Source of the DNA: Alistipes sp. UBA928 | GTDB lineage: Bacteria; Bacteroidota; Bacteroidia; Bacteroidales; Rikenellaceae | Assembly: GCA_002293665.1 (NCBI GenBank) | Contig: DBDQ01000016.1 | Location: 1-14,666, forward strand | DNA length: 14,666 nucleotides | Direction of reading: 5' to 3' | Part shown: in pieces, positions 1-7,289 of the stretch | Position numbering within the stretch: position 1 is the first letter of the stretch | How the letters are laid out: each line of letters begins with the position of its first letter | Made by a program: the position numbers and the translations under genes | Notes under the pieces: model-generated | The model's database searches: none | The model's input: the letters and a program-made list of their open reading frames with translations, nothing else | Told to the model about the DNA's origin: nothing

Positions 1-1
1 T

Positions 2-937
2 TATCTTGAGGCTAAAATGAGAGGACTATCGTCCATAACGTCGCAATTAAATACATATAGGGGAGAGTTTAACAAGCATCATATTGATCTGCAGTCAGAG
101 GGAACAATGCAAGTGCCCCATCGGCCAAATATGGAAACTAATCAGCAACTGCAATTATTCAGCAATGACATATTGGCAGAGTATAATAAAACTATAGCAC
201 AACAAAAATCTCCATATTGCATTGCAGTTGCATATACAGATCAGCTTGCAATAATCGATCCTAATATATCAATATATTTCGACAATATAAAAGGAGGTGA
301 GGGCCGCTCAATAATTGTTGAGACTGAGAGTGATCTTTCTAAACCACCTAAATTTCTATGGAACGATGTGGACAACCAGGACTGGTTTGTGGATTGTTAC
401 TATATTAAGAAAGGAGGAACGGACGCTGATAAGATATCTATTCCAAAAAACCAATGTACAATTAATCAAGCATCATCAGGTTTGCCTTCTGGCTATTATG
501 ACAGTATTCGCATTGATTTGAGTTCTCTTCCTTCCAAAAAAGGGGATATTATTTTAATTGTAAACTGCGTCAAGACTATGAGAGGAGGCTGTGCTTTGCC
601 TACAGTTGTGCCTTCAGCTGTCGTTTGTACAAGGGCATGGTGGCGAAATATGTCTGAACTTGAACAAAACAATATCGCTATTCATGAAGTTGGTCACAAG
701 ATTGGTATGGTTAGCAATGGGAATCCCCCCTTGCCGGATAGTCCAAAATACTTTTACTCAGGAAGTGGCCATAATGGAAATCATTGTTACAATGGAATTA
801 CCCCTAACACCAACTATGCAGGAATGGGGGCGGCATCTCAATGTGTTATGTTTGGAGAGGTTTCTACCCAAAGCTCTTTTTGTAGTGAATGTGCAGAAGT
901 AGTCAAGAAGTTGGATTTAAAATCCGGATTGAAATAA
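2..937 (+). CDS. Archaemetzincin-like zinc metallopeptidase, putative T6SS effector (5' end probably outside window)
   Basis: The frame is open to the left edge; the first ATG is at 17, with a GAGG five bases before it, so the gene may start there or be the C-terminal part of a larger protein. Residue numbers count from that ATG. A zinc-peptidase motif HEVGHKIGM lies at 223-231 (His223, Glu224, His227), followed by His256-Cys257, CVM at 276-278 and FCSEC with Cys289 and Cys292. HExxH...HC...CxM...CxxC is the archaemetzincin (M54) signature: catalytic zinc plus a second zinc held by four cysteines. The third ligand is displaced about 20 residues from its usual place by an insertion. No signal peptide or membrane segment is seen. 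The DNA is much more AT-rich than the T6SS genes downstream, and a lipoprotein gene follows after 10 bases, an effector/immunity layout. By analogy with the VgrG2b metallopeptidase it could act in the target periplasm. Family call fairly firm; effector role is inference. Confidence 0.65.
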   Translation, partial: YLEAKMRGLSSITSQLNTYRGEFNKHHIDLQSEGTMQVPHRPNMETNQQLQLFSNDILAEYNKTIAQQKSPYCIAVAYTDQLAIIDPNISIYFDNIKGGEGRSIIVETESDLSKPPKFLWNDVDNQDWFVDCYYIKKGGTDADKISIPKNQCTINQASSGLPSGYYDSIRIDLSSLPSKKGDIILIVNCVKTMRGGCALPTVVPSAVVCTRAWWRNMSELEQNNIAIHEVGHKIGMVSNGNPPLPDSPKYFYSGSGHNGNHCYNGITPNTNYAGMGAASQCVMFGEVSTQSSFCSECAEVVKKLDLKSGLK

Positions 938-947
938 AAAAAGAGAA

Positions 948-1610
948 ATGGCTATAAAAAAACATATTACAACGATTATGCTAACCGCTTGCTTATTGTC
1001 ATGCGGTACAGTATCGAATATATCACAGAGCCAACACACTAAACAAAATAATATGTATTGCACACGATTTATTCCTGAAATCTTTAACGAGATAGAATTA
1101 GGATATTCCAAAACATCTCAAACCGTTTGTTCTCCGGGATACCCAAGTACTCAAATTGCGTTAAATACAATAACGATCAATACACCCGACAGAATAATTA
1201 TCAATGTAAAATGTGACCATATTTCATCTGTCCTGCCGATGTGTGTTACATATAAGGTTTCGTCCCGACGGTCAACAAAATATCACGAAGACGAGATGAT
1301 GGTTCATCTACGGATGATTGAAGGTCGGGAGGTTTACTTTGGAAAAATTATTGACAACGACGTGAATAATGATTATGTTATCCCTCCATACTGGAACTCT
1401 CAGATGGAACAAAACAGGAGGGAGAGAATTTTGGAGGCCCAAAAATACAGTGACGAAGAATTAAACGATGGTCAAGCATCTGGCGGCTATATGAATCTAA
1501 ATATTATGGAATATGTAGATATGCCATTCGCACCGGGCAGATATGAAGTGTGGCTATCGTTTTACGGTCTCGAGTCGAATCATTGTTTCACAGAAATAAT
1601 AGCAGAATAA
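948..1610 (+). CDS. Cysteine-rich lipoprotein, putative immunity protein
   Basis: A 220-residue protein of no family I recognise. It opens with a lipoprotein signal: basic Lys4-Lys5, a hydrophobic stretch 7-18, and the lipobox LLSC with Cys19 as the lipidated residue. The mature part has five more cysteines (38, 61, 89, 99, 213), suggesting disulfides in the periplasm, and is otherwise soluble and rich in beta-type segments. It begins 10 bases after the metallopeptidase gene and shares its AT-rich composition, so the two probably arrived together. An envelope-anchored protein directly behind a putative toxin is the usual arrangement for protecting the producer against a periplasm-acting T6SS effector. 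This role is inferred from position and localisation only; it could instead be an unrelated accessory lipoprotein. Confidence 0.6.
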   Translation: MAIKKHITTIMLTACLLSCGTVSNISQSQHTKQNNMYCTRFIPEIFNEIELGYSKTSQTVCSPGYPSTQIALNTITINTPDRIIINVKCDHISSVLPMCVTYKVSSRRSTKYHEDEMMVHLRMIEGREVYFGKIIDNDVNNDYVIPPYWNSQMEQNRRERILEAQKYSDEELNDGQASGGYMNLNIMEYVDMPFAPGRYEVWLSFYGLESNHCFTEIIAE

Positions 1611-1613
1611 GCG

Positions 1614-1649
1614 ATGAACGGCCTGCCCAATGACTATAAATCCAGATGA
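1614..1649 (+). other. 11-codon minicistron coupled to the tssG-like gene
   Basis: An ATG three bases after the lipoprotein stop opens an 11-residue frame, MNGLPNDYKSR. Its TGA overlaps the ATG of the next gene as ATGA (1646-1649). Base composition changes here from AT-rich to GC-rich. No good ribosome binding site precedes the downstream ATG, so the mini-frame could feed ribosomes into it by coupling. It could also be the leftover tail of a core gene that once sat directly upstream. Either reading is inference; the overlap itself is plain. Confidence 0.3.
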
Positions 1650-2584
1650 CCACCACATTCGATAAAAAAGACACAGAAGGAATCAACGGGCTGTACACCG
1701 ATTTCCGGAGCGATGTTGTAGCGGCGACGGTTGTCGACAACGGGTTCGATGCGGACAACGTTATCGTCCTGCGTCGCAGAGGCTCGGAGCGCCAGACCGA
1801 CAAGGAGGTCGACTCGGTGGAGTACAAGCCCGATTACGAGGGCAACGGCAACGACGTGCTGCTCATCAAGACCAACCGCCGCGGGATATACGACAACCTC
1901 CCCGAGGGGCTTTTCCACACCCCGTCGAGTCTGCGCAATCGCAGCAAGGAGAAGATCATAAGCAACATCCGCAGCCAGCACCGGGACGAGTTCTACATCC
2001 GCCGTTTCTTCTCGCTGTACGAGGCGGAGGTCGAGCACAGCCGCATAGACATCCGTCTGACGGAGCTGCGTTACGACCGGCCGGCCAGGCACCGTGCGCG
2101 TGTCGATACGCTCGGTCACTTTTGGCCGGTCATTGGTCGGATGGACTCGCTGACGGCCATTCTGTTCGTCCGCACGATCCCCTCCATTTCGGAGATAAGG
2201 AACAGCTACACGCAGATTGCCCGGGCACTTGGCACCATACTCGGCTATCCCATCCGTATCGTGATCGAGAACAGGGCCGTCCGGGCCGACATGAACTTCC
2301 CGCGCCTTGGCACGATGCGCCTCGGGGTCGATTCGGTGCTTAAAGGGGCGCAAAACCGCCCCCACGCCCGCGTGATAATACAGGCTCCGCGGGAAGCGAT
2401 AAACGGTTTGGTTCCTTCGGGAAAGACGCGGGATGTGGTCGAGACACTGCTCGGCATCTACCTGCCCGACGAGGTGACGCCGGTCGTGGAGATACGGCCC
2501 GAGATGGTTGTATACACGAGCCGTTTCGGGGGGCGTCTGGGTGTGAATACAAAACTAAAAGATAACAGTCTATATGAGAGCTAA
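1646..2584 (+). CDS. tssG: TssG-like T6SS baseplate subunit (Bacteroidota type)
   Basis: A 312-residue soluble protein with no signal or membrane segment, the right size for TssG, the baseplate wedge protein that joins TssF and TssK under the contractile sheath. Features I associate with Bacteroidota TssG are the segment RRGIYDNLPEGLFH at 78-91 and a beta-rich C-terminus ending in FGGRLGVNTKL near residue 300. Context is strong: it heads a tight operon whose next four genes resemble the Bacteroidota T6SS membrane complex, and it overlaps the following gene by 11 bases. Its GC-rich composition matches that operon and differs from the cassette on its left. The start at 1646 sits in an ATGA overlap with a short upstream frame. 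Recognition is from remembered motifs, not a search; another baseplate component is less likely given the length. Confidence 0.62.
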   Translation: MTTTFDKKDTEGINGLYTDFRSDVVAATVVDNGFDADNVIVLRRRGSERQTDKEVDSVEYKPDYEGNGNDVLLIKTNRRGIYDNLPEGLFHTPSSLRNRSKEKIISNIRSQHRDEFYIRRFFSLYEAEVEHSRIDIRLTELRYDRPARHRARVDTLGHFWPVIGRMDSLTAILFVRTIPSISEIRNSYTQIARALGTILGYPIRIVIENRAVRADMNFPRLGTMRLGVDSVLKGAQNRPHARVIIQAPREAINGLVPSGKTRDVVETLLGIYLPDEVTPVVEIRPEMVVYTSRFGGRLGVNTKLKDNSLYES

Positions 2585-3059
2585 GAACAGTAAAACAGTT
2601 ACGCGCGGCTATCTGCTTTTTGCCCTGACACTATGTATTTCGATACTTGTGGGGGTAGGATGCGCATGGTTTTTCATCCTCACCTCCAACCGCGAGGTGG
2701 CCCGGATCGAGGTACGTTCGGGAGAGTACGACGCCGCCTACGAGCGTCAGTTGGCTCTGACCTACCGGGTCGATTCGCTGTACAACAACATGGCGCTACT
2801 GAACAGCGACAGGCGTTTGAACCAGGTGGTGTTGCAGAACCGTATCAGCACCCAGAAGATGAACCTCGTCAATACTCTGAGCCGGAAGGATCATGAGGAT
2901 GATCTGCTGTACCGCAAAATGTCGGAGAGACTCAACGACATCCTCGATGTCAAGGACTCCATCGGACTGCGACACGCACAGGTCGAGCAGACAAAAGAGG
3001 AGTTGCAACGCTGTATCGTGGATAACCGCGACGCGGCTCGAAGAATGATATTCCAATAA
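2574..3059 (+). CDS. TssQ/TssO-like T6SS membrane-complex protein
   Basis: A 161-residue protein with one membrane helix at about 12-36 (ending GVGCAWFFIL), a short basic cytoplasmic N-terminus, then a charged helical region up to the C-terminus with coiled-coil character. The start ATG overlaps the end of the tssG-like gene by 11 bases, implying coupled translation. In the Bacteroides fragilis T6SS the membrane-complex genes run tssN-Q-O-P-R, so by position this would be TssQ. However, its membrane segment and the residues after it resemble the next protein (GVGCAW versus GSCAW, then SNREVARI versus SDVAQIF), so the two look like diverged copies and could both be called TssO-like. A role as an inner-membrane, periplasm-facing strut of the complex is inferred. 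Confidence 0.55.
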   Translation: MRAKNSKTVTRGYLLFALTLCISILVGVGCAWFFILTSNREVARIEVRSGEYDAAYERQLALTYRVDSLYNNMALLNSDRRLNQVVLQNRISTQKMNLVNTLSRKDHEDDLLYRKMSERLNDILDVKDSIGLRHAQVEQTKEELQRCIVDNRDAARRMIFQ

Positions 3060-3078
3060 CCCTCTAATTCGCAGAGAC

Positions 3079-3597
3079 ATGAAAAATTCGACGACAGACA
3101 CCACGAAATATGTCAACCGCAGGGAACGCATCGGCGGTCTCATTTATGTTCTTTTGTTCTTCATCATCGGTGCGGGCAGTTGCGCCTGGTTGCTCGTGTC
3201 GCAGAGCGACGTTGCGCAGATATTCTCGCGCAAAGACCTTGTGGGCGCAAAGATGAAGCGCCAGCAGGATTTCCATAGGGATCAGGAGCGGATCGCCGCC
3301 GACTGCGATCTCATAGTCGAGGCGATCAGCAGCTTCGACCCCGGCATAACCGCCGTGTATGAGAAGAACGACATCCAGTTCATGATCAATGAATTGAAAA
3401 AGAATTATGATCGCAACCACCTCGACAAGCGGTACATGGTCTATCTCCATCTGGCCGATTTTTATCAGATGTGGTTCAACGACCGTCAGGATCTATGGCG
3501 ATTGCACACCAATCTGGTCAACATACGCCAAAACCTCGACGAGTGCGAACTAGGATTGGAAAAGAAACAGGACAAACTCAAAACCGGTACCCGGTAA
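3079..3597 (+). CDS. tssO: TssO-like T6SS transmembrane protein
   Basis: A 172-residue protein with an N-terminal NRRER stretch (13-17), one membrane helix at about 19-41 and a long, mostly helical, charged periplasmic part ending in a lysine-rich tail. The layout of a short basic start, one helix and a coiled coil fits TssO of the Bacteroidota-specific T6SS membrane complex. It lies 19 bases after its shorter paralogue and 32 bases before the PKD-domain gene, in the tssO-tssP order reported for that complex. A tryptophan- and tyrosine-rich patch at 119-142 (KRYMVYLHLADFYQMW, then LW) may be a contact surface. The assignment rests on architecture and gene order. Confidence 0.6.
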   Translation: MKNSTTDTTKYVNRRERIGGLIYVLLFFIIGAGSCAWLLVSQSDVAQIFSRKDLVGAKMKRQQDFHRDQERIAADCDLIVEAISSFDPGITAVYEKNDIQFMINELKKNYDRNHLDKRYMVYLHLADFYQMWFNDRQDLWRLHTNLVNIRQNLDECELGLEKKQDKLKTGTR

Positions 3598-3629
3598 CCC
3601 GCAGTGGCAATAAATAACAGATAGAAGAC

Positions 3630-4550
3630 ATGAGCAAAATATTCAATACCCGTTCGATGGTGTCCGCCATAATCGTCATAACACTGATCATCGTTCTGAT
3701 CATTATCATGCGTTCCTGCGGTCGCGAGCGGATAGTCCGCGCCTCGGTGTCGTCGACGGATTTCGTCATGGATCAGCCGCTGAGATTTGCCGACAGTACC
3801 GCCGGAGCCGATTCATGGCTTTGGGAGTTCGGCAACGGGGATTACAGCACCGAACAGACGGGGACATATCAATTCCCGGAAGAGGGACGTTACCGCATAA
3901 GGCTGAAGGTTAACCACGACATGGAGAAAGAGTTTGAGGTGAGGGTCAGGCCGCGCACCGACAATCCGTTCGACCATCTGATCCGTATCAACGCCCCCGA
4001 AACGGCAATACAAGGCGAGTATATTCTGTTCTCGGCCGAGGGTAACGATCTCGACTGGCGCTGGGAGTTCGGCGAGAGCGGCATTATCGACTCGCGTGAA
4101 AAGACGGCCATCTACGCCTACGAGAACCACGGCACCTATCGGATCAGTCTCAGCACCGAGAAAACGAGATACCCGGTGACACAGCTCATACAGATACTGC
4201 CAAAGTACATGGAGACCGACTCGCTCGATGCCATGACCATCGCGGGGAACGACATCCGCCAGCGTTTGCAGAACATAGCCGACGGAAAGCCATTTAACCC
4301 CAACTACAACCACGTTCTCAGAACTTATTTGTGCAACGACCCCGACATTTTGGTAACTGTGAACAACAACCGCCGCAACGACTTCTACTCCTACTGCGCG
4401 GGGCTGAGGGTCGCGGGCCGGGGCACTTATGTCGAGACGGTCTTCGTGGAGTCGAGCAATCCCGAATCGGGCTGCATAGACCACCTCATTGTCATTCAGT
4501 ACGGGCCGGGCGAAAACCGGCCGTTATCTCCAACATCTCAAACACAATAA
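3630..4550 (+). CDS. tssP: TssP-like membrane-anchored double-PKD protein of the T6SS complex
   Basis: A 306-residue protein. One very hydrophobic helix at 10-27 anchors it in the inner membrane; the MRSCG after it does not read as a convincing lipobox. Two PKD (Ig-like) domains follow in the periplasm: one at about 36-107 with WLWEFGNG at 63-70, the second at about 114-192 with WRWEFGES at 143-150. A C-terminal domain of about 110 residues has no motif I know and carries three cysteines. Bacteroidota T6SS loci have a PKD-containing TssP between TssO and TssR, exactly this position. PKD domains are protein- or glycan-binding modules, so a role as a periplasmic spacer holding TssR or peptidoglycan is likely. 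It starts 32 bases after the tssO-like gene and ends 11 bases before the tssR-like gene. Confidence 0.68.
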   Translation: MSKIFNTRSMVSAIIVITLIIVLIIIMRSCGRERIVRASVSSTDFVMDQPLRFADSTAGADSWLWEFGNGDYSTEQTGTYQFPEEGRYRIRLKVNHDMEKEFEVRVRPRTDNPFDHLIRINAPETAIQGEYILFSAEGNDLDWRWEFGESGIIDSREKTAIYAYENHGTYRISLSTEKTRYPVTQLIQILPKYMETDSLDAMTIAGNDIRQRLQNIADGKPFNPNYNHVLRTYLCNDPDILVTVNNNRRNDFYSYCAGLRVAGRGTYVETVFVESSNPESGCIDHLIVIQYGPGENRPLSPTSQTQ

Positions 4551-4561
4551 AAACAGTCTCC

Positions 4562-6985
4562 ATGAAATCTGGAAAAAACACCATACGTTTCTCCTTACTG
4601 CTTTGCGTCTGCATAGCGGTGCAATCCTGCGGCCCTGTGAATTTCCTCACCCACACCAAACCGTTGCCGCGGCGCTACACCGAAAATTACAACTATCCCA
4701 ACGTGAAGGCCATCCGCTCGGAAGCGAACCTGAGGGCGTGGGTCGTCTATTCCGACCGGACGGGCAACATAACGACCGAACAGCCGGGAGGCACACTGGA
4801 ACACACGGAGTTGGACTTCATGGAGCCGCTGCTCGTCATCGGCAAGCGTGGCAATTACTACAAGCTGATCCGCCACAAGCCCGCAGTGCTGAAGAACCGG
4901 CGTTCTCTGACCAACCGTGGTGAGGTTGAATACGTCGGTTGGCTCCACCGGGATCGCCTTCTGCTATTTGACAACTCTATAACGGAGATCCGCAACGGCA
5001 TAAAGCTAAAGAATCTGACCACCATACAGAACGGCCGGTACGTTACGGGGGCCGATAAATACTTCCGCAGCGACTCGCTGATCCTCTACTCGCAACCCAA
5101 ACTGACCGACGCGACTGGTATACTGATGGGTATGAACAACATCGCATATGTGTTGAAGTACGTTGAGAACGACACCCGGGCTCTGGTCGGCTATCGTCCC
5201 AAAATATCTCCGGAGTTAGTGGATTCTCTTGTCACCGGCTGGGTGGACGCCTCGCTGATAGCTCCTTTCGGCCAGCGTTTGACTGTTGGAACGGCTCCGC
5301 TTATCGTCAACGAGGAGTACCGACCGGATACTCTTTGCGTCGATTCATTACGCCGTGCGGTGTCGCCGGTCGAGTCGTTCCACCCCGTTCTGTATGCCGA
5401 CCACCGAGACAGCCTGCTCGTGTTTCGCACCCTCGACGGCGGCCCGGTGATCGACCATCGGGAAAACCGGATATTCAACGTCGACGGCGATCCCATAACA
5501 TGGGATGAGAGTAAGGTGATCGAAAGCAACCTGAGAAATGTCAACGTGATCTTCGCCTTCGAATTGACCGATAACGTGATTGCCCAGATGCCGGCGTTGT
5601 CGAACACGGTGCAGAACGTGAATCAGGTGTTCGAAACCTCGCCGAGGGATATAAACTATCAATACGCCGCGGCACTTGGCGACTCTATTGTCCTGTTCGA
5701 GCACAATTACCTGAACTTCAGCGACCGGGTGATCGAACTCGCAAAAGACCTCAAGCCCTCCCCGCCATATCCGGCAAACAGGGCGCTCACCCATGCCGTG
5801 AGACTGGCAGGCCGGATGCCCAAAGCGACAAACCTTATCGTCTACGTCGGCGAGAAATCCAACACCGCCGAATATCCGTCACGTGAGATCATCGACGGCT
5901 TTATCGACAACAACTGCCGCCTGCTGAGCTATCATGTGTTCTCGGACAACAACGATATATTCAACAACTTCGTGCTCCAATCGACAGCGATCATCGAGCA
6001 TTACGCCGACACGACGAAGGTACTCAAGCGCAAGATCATCGTATACCCCGATCAGGTACACAGAATGAACTGGTTCAAGGAGAACACCAAGAACGCCTAC
6101 GCCCTCGACTTCCCGCGCCGCAGCATGACGCAGGGAATGGTCATCTTTCCCGAGAAAGGTCAGATGGCCGAGCCGGAGTTGCTGGCCGGTAGCGTCGATT
6201 CCATCGTACGCCAGATCGAGGCCGATAACCTCAATCTGATCGCCAGCATGGATCGTGCCTTCCGGCAGGTCGGCCGCCACCGCAGCCGTTACGACCGCAG
6301 CTTTGCACGAAGGTTCGACATAGATACGGCGGCACGCATTGCTCCGGAACTTCGGGGGGCTTTCGACATCGTCTCCCCGAACTGGGCCGCCATCACCCAC
6401 CGTGTAGATAACAGGGTGGACTCCGCCGGTATGTCCGACTTCGGGTTGATCCTTACCGAAGCCGAACTTGCGGAATTGACCGCCTTTATCGAGGATCTTG
6501 CCGCCGAGCAACTCGACCGTGCGGGATACAGAAAGGTGAATAACAAAGCCCAAAGAGTCCGCAGGGTCAGGCGTGATCTGCGCGGGGTTCCTCCCGACGC
6601 CCAATTGGAGTTGGTTCATTCGACAGGCCCGGACTCGCTGGTCGAACGAAAATATGTTAACACTCGCCCTGTCCGAAGATATGTGAGAAGAACCTATATG
6701 GAGGCTTTGAGAAAATGTGTTGTTGACGGTCGTCGGCGAAAGCTCACCTTGTCTCAGGCCCATGAGTATATTACAACCGCACCGAGTATACACTCCGATA
6801 TGTCGACGATCCTTATAAAACATCTGCTCCGCAAAAAGAGATTACTCGACAGCGAGTTGGATTTGTTGCTGAGGTATTTCAAAGCCCACGAGTCTCTGCC
6901 CGACCAGGAAGCTATTCCTGCCGAAGAGTTCAACGGTCCCGACGGCGAGACCTATTTCCTCCTGCCCTACGAAGCGTTGCCGTAA
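4562..6985 (+). CDS. tssR: TssR-like T6SS protein, probable lipoprotein with SH3-like and VWA-like regions
   Basis: An 807-residue protein, last of the T6SS operon. I chose the ATG at 4562 because it gives a lipoprotein signal (hydrophobic 10-20, then AVQSC with Cys23); a longer frame from 4331 overlaps the tssP-like gene and has no signal. Two SH3-like segments follow: about 58-135, closing with GWLHRDRLLL, and about 166-235, closing with GWVDASLI. SH3-like folds in envelope proteins often bind peptidoglycan. From about 327 to 485 the pattern resembles a von Willebrand A fold: VNVIFAFELTDN, then NLIVYVG at 424-430. The metal site appears lost, since the DxSxS position reads ELTDN. The C-terminal third has arginine-rich helices at about 661-676. 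Size, place after the PKD gene and envelope targeting match TssR, specific to Bacteroidota T6SS. Domain readings are by eye. Confidence 0.7.
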   Translation: MKSGKNTIRFSLLLCVCIAVQSCGPVNFLTHTKPLPRRYTENYNYPNVKAIRSEANLRAWVVYSDRTGNITTEQPGGTLEHTELDFMEPLLVIGKRGNYYKLIRHKPAVLKNRRSLTNRGEVEYVGWLHRDRLLLFDNSITEIRNGIKLKNLTTIQNGRYVTGADKYFRSDSLILYSQPKLTDATGILMGMNNIAYVLKYVENDTRALVGYRPKISPELVDSLVTGWVDASLIAPFGQRLTVGTAPLIVNEEYRPDTLCVDSLRRAVSPVESFHPVLYADHRDSLLVFRTLDGGPVIDHRENRIFNVDGDPITWDESKVIESNLRNVNVIFAFELTDNVIAQMPALSNTVQNVNQVFETSPRDINYQYAAALGDSIVLFEHNYLNFSDRVIELAKDLKPSPPYPANRALTHAVRLAGRMPKATNLIVYVGEKSNTAEYPSREIIDGFIDNNCRLLSYHVFSDNNDIFNNFVLQSTAIIEHYADTTKVLKRKIIVYPDQVHRMNWFKENTKNAYALDFPRRSMTQGMVIFPEKGQMAEPELLAGSVDSIVRQIEADNLNLIASMDRAFRQVGRHRSRYDRSFARRFDIDTAARIAPELRGAFDIVSPNWAAITHRVDNRVDSAGMSDFGLILTEAELAELTAFIEDLAAEQLDRAGYRKVNNKAQRVRRVRRDLRGVPPDAQLELVHSTGPDSLVERKYVNTRPVRRYVRRTYMEALRKCVVDGRRRKLTLSQAHEYITTAPSIHSDMSTILIKHLLRKKRLLDSELDLLLRYFKAHESLPDQEAIPAEEFNGPDGETYFLLPYEALP

Positions 6986-7008
6986 ACACTATCAAATATT
7001 CGGTCAAT

Positions 7009-7170
7009 ATGAAAAGACTAATCGGAACAGGCAGAGTTTTGGCTTTTTTAACCGTCGTGGTGGGCATTGTGCATGAGGCGATGACATTCCATTCAATGAT
7101 TTCGGGCGGAATGATCGGGCTCAATACAATGTGGAGACGGATATTCACCGAGGCATTTTGCACCCGTTGA
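7009..7170 (+). CDS. Small membrane peptide or remnant of a membrane protein
   Basis: A 53-codon frame that starts 23 bases after the tssR-like stop. Two lysine/arginine residues lead into a hydrophobic segment (RVLAFLTVVVGIVHEAMTF, residues 9-27), then a glycine- and methionine-rich stretch and an abrupt end FTEAFCTR. It looks like the first helix and a half of a multi-pass membrane protein cut short, rather than a finished protein, and I see no continuation in another frame. It may be the last cistron of the T6SS operon, or a decayed gene. I do not recognise the family. Confidence 0.35.
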   Translation: MKRLIGTGRVLAFLTVVVGIVHEAMTFHSMISGGMIGLNTMWRRIFTEAFCTR

Positions 7171-7233
7171 AAACAAAGGATCTTACCACAAAACAACTCT
7201 AAGTATAAAACACTAAACTTTATTCATCCCTGT

Positions 7234-7267
7234 TTTGCCGTTATTACGAAGGTTATGGCTATCTTTG
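7234..7267 (+). promoter_or_regulatory. Bacteroidetes-type promoter for aroQ
   Basis: A TATCTTTG box (7260-7267) matches the -7 consensus TAnnTTTG. A TTTG at 7234-7237 could be the -33 element, though the 22-base spacing is slightly long. Transcription would begin about 15 bases before the aroQ ATG. Confidence 0.55.
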
Positions 7268-7289
7268 CTCGAATAATATCGACCGCACC

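Noticed and set aside
1634..2365. 243-codon minus-strand frame opposite the tssG-like gene
   Set aside because: No family character; the plus-strand reading fits the operon, overlaps its neighbour in the usual way and has a recognisable C-terminus.
4331..4561. 77-codon N-terminal extension of the tssR-like protein
   Set aside because: It overlaps the tssP-like gene, is rich in Arg and Gly, and would bury the lipoprotein signal that begins at 4562.
5879..6823. 314-codon minus-strand frame
   Set aside because: Shadow of the tssR-like gene; no start signals and no motif.
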